From Lentzea jiangxiensis (GTDB lineage Bacteria > Actinomycetota > Actinomycetes > Mycobacteriales > Pseudonocardiaceae): a stretch of DNA of 64,000 nt. The stretch spans positions 1-64,000 of the forward strand of contig NZ_FNIX01000023.1 of assembly GCF_900104175.1 (NCBI RefSeq), given 5' to 3'. The position numbers and the translations under genes are program-made. This document shows, one piece after another, positions 18,194 through 25,968 of this stretch (position 1 is its first letter; each line of letters opens with the position of its first letter). Below the pieces are notes generated by a model. The model worked only from the letters and a program-made list of their open reading frames with translations, did no database searches and was not told the DNA's origin.

Positions 18194-19540
18194 CTAAGCC
18201 TTGGGTGTGGTGCTCCAGGGGACTGGGTCGGAGTCTCCGACCCAGCCTCCCGGGCCGAGCACAGACTGGTAGGAGCCCTTGTAGCCGAGCCAGTGCAGGA
18301 TCAGCAGGTTGAGGTACTGGCGGCTGAGCAGCCAGACGTCCGTGGCCAGGCCCTTGAGGTGATAGATCTCATCGTGGGGTGAGTTTGGGTGGACGATCCT
18401 GTTGCGGACCTTGTTCACGGTCGCCGGACCGTCGAGTGGAGCATCGGTCGTCGACTCGTCCGTTGCGAACCGCATGAGTACGGGTTGGCGCCTGGCGTCG
18501 ATGGCCGTGTCAACTGATGCGTCCTGCAGAAGCAACCGAATGCGTCCATCGGTGTTCGGAGTCTTGTACTGGTTATTGCTGAACTGACGCGTGAGCTTGA
18601 GTTCGACCCAGCTCAGTAGTTCCAGTGCGGAGAAGACGGTCGTGGTCCGCTGCTCGACTCGGCCGGTGTTGTTCGCCTCGGTCGCCATGGCCAGCAATAG
18701 CCGGATTGTGTTTGTCCGGTCGGGATCGGTAAACGCGGCGTACACACAGGACAGCAGTTCGTGGAGGTGATGGGTGTAGCTGTAGTACAACCAGGCGAGG
18801 CCGCCCTTGTGGCCCGGTTCGCAGAACAGATCGCCCCACTGTTGCCATCTGATCACGTCGGAGGGGTCGTACCCGACCGGGACCGCAGGACAGACCCAGC
18901 GTCCGAATGCGAAGGACATTCCGAAATGGAGTGTCTGCAGCAGCAGTTCAAGCTCCGCGCCGGTGAACTTCTGACCATCGGTTCTGACGATCTCCATGAC
19001 GTGGGTCATCACGAAGTTCTGGTCGCGACCGAGGATCTCCCAGACTCGCGAGTGATCTTCGCGGGCATCCAGGGTGAGGTGCCACGGCCCCAGTTCGAAC
19101 CGCCACCGCCCCGTGAACCAAAACTTACTGCCGCCCCGTTCGCTGTACAGCACCGTCGGGCTGTGGATGCGCGGAAGATTTATCCAGTGCACGAGCACGC
19201 GGTGCAACGGCGCGGTGTCGTCACCGACGGTCTGACCGCGCACGGAACCTTCGGTCGAGTTTCGCTGCAACCCCGCCAGGTCCTGTGCGCCGGTGGGAAG
19301 CACGACACGAACTTTGGCTCCTGACTCATCGAACGTCTCCACGGGCCAGCGCGTCGGTGGCGGAGCATCCAAGCGCCACACCGTACGAAGGCCGGAACCG
19401 CACCTCAGCAACACCCGGCCAGGCAGTTCTTGGCCGTCCTGCTCGCCCAGAGATCCTTCGTACAGAACGAGGTCTTCGCCGGGTTCGTTGAACGGAAAGG
19501 CTGGCCTCAGGGGTGCTTCACCCTCGTGCTCTTCAGTCAA
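18194..19540 (-). CDS. HEPN-domain protein, ApeA-like
   Basis: 448 residues. The C-terminal domain has RNRIVHPNSP near residues 378-387, an R-x4-H motif of HEPN ribonucleases, embedded in helices (LATDVWLLSRQYLNLLILHW). The N-terminal two thirds are mixed beta/alpha and resemble the long N-domain of ApeA-type proteins, which cause abortive infection by RNA cleavage. Similarity to ApeA is from pattern recognition, not a search. The start is TTG at 19540 with AAGTAAGAG upstream, and is not certain. It lies 105 bases downstream of the helicase on the same strand, suggesting co-transcription. Confidence 0.55.
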   Translation of the reverse strand: MTEEHEGEAPLRPAFPFNEPGEDLVLYEGSLGEQDGQELPGRVLLRCGSGLRTVWRLDAPPPTRWPVETFDESGAKVRVVLPTGAQDLAGLQRNSTEGSVRGQTVGDDTAPLHRVLVHWINLPRIHSPTVLYSERGGSKFWFTGRWRFELGPWHLTLDAREDHSRVWEILGRDQNFVMTHVMEIVRTDGQKFTGAELELLLQTLHFGMSFAFGRWVCPAVPVGYDPSDVIRWQQWGDLFCEPGHKGGLAWLYYSYTHHLHELLSCVYAAFTDPDRTNTIRLLLAMATEANNTGRVEQRTTTVFSALELLSWVELKLTRQFSNNQYKTPNTDGRIRLLLQDASVDTAIDARRQPVLMRFATDESTTDAPLDGPATVNKVRNRIVHPNSPHDEIYHLKGLATDVWLLSRQYLNLLILHWLGYKGSYQSVLGPGGWVGDSDPVPWSTTPKA

Positions 19541-19645
19541 GGCTGCTTGTACTCTTACTTTCTTTCGCGCACTACGCCGCTAGAGTCCATCGGGCTTGCG
19601 ATCCGCACGTTGCTCAGCTGTTCGGTTCGGTGAAACAGTCGAGCA

Positions 19646-22600
19646 CTAGGCGGAGCAGAGCATCACGGGTCGCGCGACCTGCAATACGCTGTCATGGAAG
19701 ACCGTTAGCAGGTCGCGGACCTGCACGGCTGACAATTTCTCCGCGGTCAGCTGAGTGCGGTGTTTCTTGTAACTGAGCCCAGGTTGGACTATCGCCACAG
19801 TGCCTTGGACGAGGGGGCGGCTTCGTGCGAAGGACAGGTTCTCTGCTCTGCCTGCGGCACCGCAGATCACGAGCAGCTGCCTTATTCGGCCGTGCACGAC
19901 GGTCGCCTTGGGTTTTGATGCTCCGGTGAGGCGTTTGCCGAGCTCGGTCCAGAAGCCAGGATCGGTGATCCAGCGTCGGCTCTTGATGGCCTGTGCCACG
20001 ACTTCTTGAAGGTCGGTGACGCGCACCGACGCCGTCTTGCCGCCTGCGTACTTGGCGTGCCATAGCCCCACTGAGACAGCTGTGCCGTCGATCTCGATGA
20101 CTACGTAGTCGGCGAACTCGCCACCGCCGTCGTTGTGCAAGATCCACCGGTGCTGGCCCCGCTTCGGTTGGGCGAGCAGGTAGGTCTCCAGCTCCTCGTG
20201 GATGGATCGCCCTTTGCCGTTCTCCGCGGCCTTCTTACGAGTCTCAGCCTCGAGGTCCACGCCGGTCCAGCTGAGCGAGCTGTATTCCATGTTCGGCAGC
20301 GGTCGGGTCGTTGACCTGCCGTTGACGATGACGCTGCCGTGGACGGTGTCGCCATTGCCGAAGAAGATCGTGGGAGGCCTATCCGTCAGCAGGTCGCTCA
20401 AGCTGACCGCTACGCCGTACCCACGGCTGACCAGGAGGTCATCTCCAACAGCGGTGGCTTCTGCTGTGAGGTCGAGCTCTCCGGTCCACACCACGCGGCG
20501 AGTGTCCTCGGATGTGATCAGGGCGCGGAGTACGAGACGGTCGCGGCCGGGCTGGACCATGTCTGCTTCGAAATCGAGCGCGTCCAGGGGCCCGACGTCT
20601 TCGATCGTCCAGCCCATCCCGATCAGCGCGGGATCGAGCTCGACCGCGATCGGTAGCTCGATCGGCCATGCCGTCAGCCTTGTTCCGCGATTGACCTGGG
20701 GGAGCAACTGGCCTGTCTGGGCACCTGGCGGGAACCAGTAGCGCTCAGCCAGCTCGTCTAGGAACGCCTCATAGCGCAGCAGTGCGCTGTACCGGGTCTC
20801 CCAGTACTTGCCTTTGGCTGTGGCAACGCCTGCGGTGAAGGTGCCTTCGTCGCCGGCTACCTGAATCATCGCATGGCCCAAGGAGCCGTAAGCGGTGTCG
20901 ACTTCGCGCAGACCGCGGTCGACGCCTTTGCCAGCGAACATCCGGTAGCTGGTTGTACCTGTGGAGCCGCCGTAGTTGTTGCGCAGGCCGACGGATGAGA
21001 CGGATTGCCTGGTCAAGCTGTCGAACGCGGCTTGCAGCTTGCCCGGGTCGGCGAGGTCGCTGCGCTTTCGGACGTCGATGAGGTCGAGAAGGTCGCGGCC
21101 GAGCCCGTTGTCTTCGACGTTGACGAACAGAAGATCGGGACGGTCTGTTCTGGTGGCGTCTCGGCGGGACACCAGGTGCAGCTGATATCGAGGCGAATCG
21201 AGGCCGGGTGCGTTGTGCCATGCCGGCCGCTCGACGGACTCCGTGATCACCATGAGGGTAGTGCCGGCAGGGTTCAAGCCCGAGTAGAGGATCAGCTTTC
21301 CTCTGAGAGCTTTGCCTACGCGCAGATCTTCGTGGATAACGCCGTCCTCGAACGCGCGGGATGTCGTGTCGATTCGCGGGCGTAGTTCGCGGATCACGGC
21401 TCGGCGCAGTGGTTGCACCGCGTCTAGAGCGAGGTCGGGGGGAGCGTCATCGAACTGTCTTGCGTACTGACGGTTCTCACGGTGGTTTTGGATCTCGTCG
21501 TCGATGATGCCGGGTAGCACGGTGACCCAGTCTTGATCCTCGCCGTACAGGTTGCGAACGACGCCCTCCAGCTCGGGGAAGACGTCGATGTCCTTGGCGG
21601 TGACGAGAACGGAGGGCTGTGGGTACCTATCGTCGACTCGGGCCAGCCTTCCGATCAGCTGTGCTGTGGCGGGCAACGACCGGTGCTTGTCGTGATAAGC
21701 GAGGAGTCTCAGGCTTGGCAGGTCGAAACCCTCGATCAGCATGCCGACCACTGATACAGCTCGCAGTCGGCCGGACCGAAGGTCTGAAGTGATCTGTCTC
21801 TGGCGGGCGGAGGACAGTCCTGAGTGGAGCACTTCGATGTCGACGTCGGCCGCCCGGTATAGCTGTGCGAGCTGGGCTGCTCGTTGCCTGGACGCTGCGC
21901 GAACCAGCAGGGTGCTGCTCTTGTGCTCGTCGGTTTTGAGAAGTTCGACCGTGGCTTCCAGTACGGCCTGATCGGTCTCGTCGCGGGTTCCCCAGTGGGT
22001 CTGGTCGAGGATGACCGGCTTGATCGGTTTGAAGATGTGCTCTTCGAGTGCCTGCCGCAGGGGGTAGTGGTAGACGTGCTCGCCAGGAAGTCTTTGACCG
22101 TCAAGTCGCCGTGGCGTTGCCGTGAGGAGGACGGACCTCGCTTGGTCGAAGCGCTCGAGGATCGCGCGCCACGTGGTAGCGGTGCTGTGATGTGCCTCGT
22201 CAATGATAATCAGGTCGAAGAGGTCGGCAGGTGGCGGCGAGTCGATGTAGTGAACAGGGCTGATGGTTCCAGGTGAAGCGACGACGACCTCGTACTGGTC
22301 GATGTCTGTCCAGTCCTGTACGCGAGCCTTGAGCTCGAGAACTCGCGGTGCGCCGCCATCGATGGCGCCGATGCGTTGCAGCAGGGAAAGATCGCAGAAG
22401 GCGCTGCTGAGCTGCTGACGCAGTTCTATCGAAGGAACAACGGCAAGTACCCGTTTCGCGGACAGCAAGAACGGCGCGGCCAAGGCGACGGCGGACTTTT
22501 CCGGTGCCGGTGGGCAACGAGATCAAGGCAGGTGTGGTTCGTGGAAGAGACCAGTGGGCGAGCAAAGCCGCCAAGGCGCCGCGCTGAGGGTTGCGCCATC

Positions 22601-22676
22601 GAGGTGTGGTCGCCGATTCGTACAAGGTGAATCGGATGTTCTCGAACGACCAGAGGTTCGACTGCAGTTCCGCCAC
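19646..22676 (-). pseudogene. SF2 helicase with C-terminal nuclease-like domain, frameshifted at Walker A
   Basis: GTG at 22676, with GGGAGGGG a few bases upstream, begins MAELQSNLWSFENIRF and reaches LISLPTGTGK (Walker A, Lys 60). At the AAAA run (22497-22500 on the plus strand TTTT) one extra base moves the rest into the frame reading SAVALAAPFLLSAKRVLAVV. The remainder has IIIDEAHHS (motif II), LLTATP (III) and QLIGRLARVD (VI), so helicase motifs are otherwise intact. Near the C-terminus, LHNDGGGEFADYVVIE and LWHAKY resemble the D-G-x-x-E-x-A-D ... H-x-K nuclease domain fused to some DEAD/DEAH helicases. Either a recent inactivation, an indel artefact or a slippage site. Full product would be about 1010 residues. 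Confidence 0.75.
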
Positions 22677-23029
22677 CGTGGCCCCTCCCGTTCGACCGCG
22701 CTACAGGAGAGCCTCGCTTGCCCCTGTGTGCGAGCCATCGATCTGAACAGGCCTTTTCGTTAACCGGGCTAGTTCAAGTTCACCCATTAGGAGGAATGAG
22801 TGCAACGTTTCAGGCACAGTGCTTGCCGCCGACCAGCTGTGTTAAATGCATTCGGCGGCGACGGTGGTTATCGCAGGTGCACACTGGAACCGTGGACAGA
22901 CAGCCGGTTCACGAAGACCTTGAGCGTGCGCGTGCGACGGCCCGCGCGCTGCTGGAGGGTCTGCGCTGGCGTTGCAGTCCTTATGGTGCTGAGCCGGGCG
23001 AGTGTCCTGTGATGACCACCAGCGTGCAG
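22677..23029. other. Intergenic stretch with one weak coding candidate
   Basis: AGGAGG at 22789-22794 stands five bases before GTG 22800, which opens a 70-codon frame (to 23012) of Arg-rich composition. A different frame over 22893-23020 gives VDRQPVHEDLERARATARAL, which looks more natural. No family is recognised in either, and the two may be one broken small gene. Confidence 0.2.
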
Positions 23030-23208
23030 TCAGCCCTGCACTTGTTTCTTGGCCGGTCGGCCGCCGACCGCGCGCACGCCGAGCTCCGCGAGCAGAGCGC
23101 GCAGGGCGTCTGCGGTGGCTTGCCGGTCACTTCGGCCTCGCCGTTGCGGAAGCTGACGCCGAAGTCGTGCACGACGAGTTCTTTGTAGATGCTGGACGTG
23201 AACGTCAT
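23030..23208 (-). pseudogene. Small conserved-looking gene, frameshifted
   Basis: ATG 23208 gives MTFTSSIYKELVVHDFGVSF then RNGEAEVT; in the next frame the text continues DRQATADALRALLAELGVRA and ends GGRPAKKQVQG. Read together this is a plausible 60-residue protein, so about one base is missing near 23125. It lies between the defence island and CRISPR array 1. Function unknown. Confidence 0.45.
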
Positions 23209-23271
23209 GCGCCACCACCTCAGCGGCGGCCGCGGTGGTTAGGCCGGCGACCTTGCCATCCGGGGAGCACC

Positions 23272-24940
23272 TCGAGAGTCCCCCGCATGCGGGGAGCACG
23301 GCCAAGCCCGGTCCCCTGTGGTCGAACCTGTTCGGACCACCCCCGCGCGTGCGAGGAGCACCTCGACCCGGCGCACCACATGCCGATGGAGCCGGGACCA
23401 CCCCGCGTGTGCGAGGAGCACTGCGACAGCGCCACTATGGTGATCCCGAGTTTTGGACTACCCCGCGCGTGCGAGGAGCACCAGCGCAGCGCGGTCGGCT
23501 ACTACGACTTGACGGGACCACCCCCGCGCGTGCGGGGAGCACCGAGTCTCACAGGCGGCCGATCCAACTGACGGCTGACCACCCGCGCATGCAGGAGCAC
23601 GCGGCGATCTGCCGACTGCTCCTCGACGCCAGCGGACCACCCCTGCGTGTGCGGGGAGCTCTAGGTGAACACCAGCTGGACGTGCGGCGCCGCCGGACCA
23701 CCCCCGCACGTGCGGGAGCACCCCGCCGTCGGGGGTGTAGCGGGCGAGACGGCAGGACCACCCCCGCGCGTGCGGGGAGCACCGCACGATCCTTGAGGAC
23801 CTGCTCGCCGAGCCGGGACCACCCCCGCGCGTGTGGGGAACACCCGGTGCGGGAACTGGTCGTTGACGATGACCAGGGACTGCCCCCGCGCGTGTGGGGA
23901 ACACCCGGTGCGGGAACTGGTCGTCGACGATGACCAGGGACCACCCCCGCGCGTGCGGGGAACACGGCTGGTGGCTCCCGGCCCCGGCCGCCCGCTACGG
24001 ACCACCCCCGCGCGTGCGGGGAACACATGCTCGCCAGCGAGAACGGCGGTCTGGTCTACGGACCACCCCCGCGCGCGGGGAACACGACCCCGCCGCCATC
24101 GTCGAGGGCGGCCCCGAGGGACCACCCCCGCGCGTGCGGGGAACACCGCAGTCTCCGGCGCCGCAACAGGGTGGGGTGCGGACCACCCCCGCGCGTGCGG
24201 GGAACACACTGTCCAGTTTGGACCCGACGCTCTTGCCCTCGGACCACCCCCGCGCGTGCGGGGAACACGGTCTCCCTCAGGTTGCGGATGACGGGGGTTC
24301 AGGACCACCCCCGCGCGTGCGGGGAACACTGCGCGGACACGGTGTACCCGACCCGGACGGCGGGAGCACCCCCGCGCGTGCGGGGAACACCGGCCGGTGT
24401 GTGGCGGCGGCATCGTCATCCGCGGGACCACCCCCGCGCGTGCGGGGAACACCTCCGGCGCGCCACGTCGGGCCCTATCCACCCCGGACCACCCCCGCGC
24501 GTGCGGGGAACACGGCATGCTCGGCCTGTCCGGCATCTGAACCGCGGGACCACCCCCGCGCGTGCGGGGAACACACCGCAACACGCCGGGCGGCATGGCA
24601 GCCAGAAGGACCACCCCCGCGCGTGCGGGGAATACGGGTGCAGCGGGCCGAGGTACCGGCCGGCCTTGGGACCACCCCCGCGCGTGCGGGGAACACCAGC
24701 ACTGGCAGATCCTGCGGGCGCTGGACCGGGGACCACCCCCGCGCGTGCGGGGAACACAGCGACGTGGCCGCGCCGACGTACAAGATCGCGGGACCACCCC
24801 CGCGCGTGCGGGGAACACCCGGTAGGGCCGCCGCCCGAGCCTGAGATCGACGGACCACCCCCGCGCGTGCGGGGAACACCTTCTCCCAGTCGTCCTCGGT
24901 GAGCTCGATGGCGGACCACCCCCGCGCGTGCGGGGAACAC
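23272..24940 (-). CRISPR. CRISPR array 1, type I-E, 28 repeats / 27 spacers
   Basis: A 28-bp repeat recurs every 61 bp (spacers mostly 33 bp). In the transcribed (minus) orientation it begins GTGTTCCCCGC and ends GGGGGTGGTCC, with a CCCCGC/GCGGGG stem. The orientation follows the type I-E rule that the crRNA handle ends ATGGTCC or GTGGTCC-like. Repeats at the right end (23938 onward) are nearly identical, while those at the left carry substitutions (GGGGAGCAC ends, CGAGG, short copies at 23395, 23455, 23576, 23695), so the leader is on the right and the trailer on the left. The repeat at 24060 is 26 bp. Two neighbouring spacers (23844-23876, 23905-23937) differ by one base. Confidence 0.97.
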
Positions 24941-25010
24941 CACTTGTTGACCAGCGCAGTTGTGAAGCCAAGTACTGATTTAGCTTTAACTTTGTTCGAC
25001 GTCGACGAGC
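24941..25010 (-). promoter_or_regulatory. Leader of CRISPR array 1
   Basis: AT-rich sequence directly upstream of the first conserved repeat. On the minus strand it contains AAAGCTAAATCA (24976-24987) and GCGCTGGTCA (24948-24957) followed by AAGTG. Both motifs recur in the leader of array 2 at similar distances, so they are probably adaptation (Cas1-Cas2 or host factor) signals. Confidence 0.7.
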
Positions 25011-25334
25011 CTGGTCTCAAGCACCCTTCCCTGGATGCTATTCAGCTACGGATAGCTTGAACGATGATTCCACCACCAGGCTCACTATGAAGCTGCTGGT
25101 CAGCCGTGTTCCCATGTTCTGGTGCTCCCGCCTGCAGTCCGGCCTTGCTCTCAGAGCTGAGTTCCGACCGACTGCACGAGGTGGCCATCGGTTTGAGGAG
25201 TCGCTGAAGCAACTCGCTGCACCCGTGCCGGACAGGTGCAGCAGCGGAACGTCGGTACGCGAGCCGTTCATGACCTGGCGGGATGTTGTGCCGCCGAGTT
25301 CAAGCAGCGGCTCTGCTCTGGCTACTTTGCGAAC

Positions 25335-25429
25335 AGCGACTAAGTACTAGTAGGCTACCTGAACTTGATGGTCTACCTCACACACTCTCTGCGCGGTTGC
25401 GGAGGTGTTCCGAGCGACTAGGTACTAGT
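25335..25429 (+). promoter_or_regulatory. Direct repeat AGCGACTARGTACTAGT
   Basis: The 17-mer AGCGACTAAGTACTAGT at 25335-25351 recurs as AGCGACTAGGTACTAGT at 25413-25429 (one mismatch, 78 bp apart). The second copy abuts the repeat-like hairpin at 25431. Both contain overlapping palindromes AGTACT and ACTAGT. They look like operators or promoter elements of the array 1/cas intergenic region. The remainder of 25011-25430 shows no gene I can support. Confidence 0.45.
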
Positions 25430-25430
25430 T

Positions 25431-25532
25431 GTGCTCCTCCCCGCTACAGCGGGGTAAGACACTCATAGCGGTCAAGAGGACAGCGCTGCTGTTCGCATAT
25501 AAGCGAACAGCCCCCGCGGCAACGGGGGCTGT
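25431..25532 (+). ncRNA. Candidate structured RNA: repeat-like hairpin plus two overlapping hairpins
   Basis: 25431-25460 begins GTGCTCC and has CCCCGC / GCGGGG arms around TACA, a degenerate copy of the array 2 repeat on the plus strand. It is followed by CTGTTCGC/GCGAACAG (25489-25496/25503-25510) and then ACAGCCCCCG/CGGGGGCTGT (25507-25516/25523-25532). The last two hairpins share ACAG, so they could be alternative structures. The element precedes a small hydrophobic ORF and cas3. A crRNA-like regulatory RNA, an attenuator or a plain terminator are all possible; transcription is not shown. Confidence 0.4.
25507..25532 (+). terminator. GC-rich hairpin upstream of small membrane protein gene
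   Basis: A perfect 10-bp inverted repeat, ACAGCCCCCG and CGGGGGCTGT, with a six-base loop and a following pyrimidine-rich stretch. It fits a rho-independent-like terminator or attenuator reading on the plus strand. Confidence 0.55.
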
Positions 25533-25575
25533 CCTTGCTCCCTCTCCCACGCGTGCAGGAAGGCAGCAGTTAGAC

Positions 25576-25833
25576 ATGTTACGTCGTCCACCGCAGGACC
25601 CCGGAAGTGCAGACGGTCAGCCCCTCCTCACTGGAATAGCGCTACTGATCTGCGCACTCTCCGCAGGCATCAGCCTGATCGCCGGAGCTGGCGCCGCCGC
25701 CGGAGGCTGGCTGTGGGCCATCGGGCACATGAGCCCGACCGCGAGCGCCGTGACTGCGGTAGCGGCCGGACTGCCAGTGGCGATGCTGACTTTTCTCAAG
25801 GTCGCGGATCGACTGCATCGCCTGGTGAAGTAG
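25576..25833 (+). CDS. Small hydrophobic membrane protein
   Basis: 85 residues from ATG 25576. Two hydrophobic segments are visible: LLTGIALLICALSAGISLIA with an adjoining Gly/Ala-rich stretch, and AVTAVAAGLPVAMLTFLKVA, ending with basic residues DRLHRLVK. AGGAAGG is about 12 bases upstream. An in-frame GTG-led extension to 25429 would run through the hairpins and is rejected. It sits between the array 1 leader and cas3 with a LexA-like box just downstream. No family recognised. A pore-forming or toxin-like role is possible only by analogy to small proteins embedded in cas loci. Confidence 0.5.
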   Translation: MLRRPPQDPGSADGQPLLTGIALLICALSAGISLIAGAGAAAGGWLWAIGHMSPTASAVTAVAAGLPVAMLTFLKVADRLHRLVK

Positions 25834-25881
25834 GCGAAGGCTTACCGGCCGCTCGGCCACACGCACACTACGCCATTAGGG

Positions 25882-25895
25882 CGAACATGCGTTCG
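25882..25895. promoter_or_regulatory. LexA/SOS-box-like palindrome upstream of cas3
   Basis: CGAACATGCGTTCG is a perfect CGAAC-N4-GTTCG palindrome, the LexA box of Gram-positive bacteria and actinobacteria. It lies 73 bases before the cas3 start codon in the promoter region. A GC-aware chance occurrence in 64 kb is uncommon but not excluded. Confidence 0.5.
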
Positions 25896-25968
25896 AAGTG
25901 TCAACCGTGATCGTTCGGTCCGGTAAGAGGTATGCCTGCAGATCCGCTCAAGGCTTGCGAGAGGACGA

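Noticed and set aside
23243..23271. A further CRISPR repeat before 23272
   Set aside because: CGGGGAGCAC resembles a repeat end, but the spacing of 29 bases does not fit the 61-bp period.
23661..24971. Long frames through array 1 with repeated PRTRGGG or HARGWS text
   Set aside because: They are translations of the 61-bp CRISPR repeat-spacer unit, not proteins.
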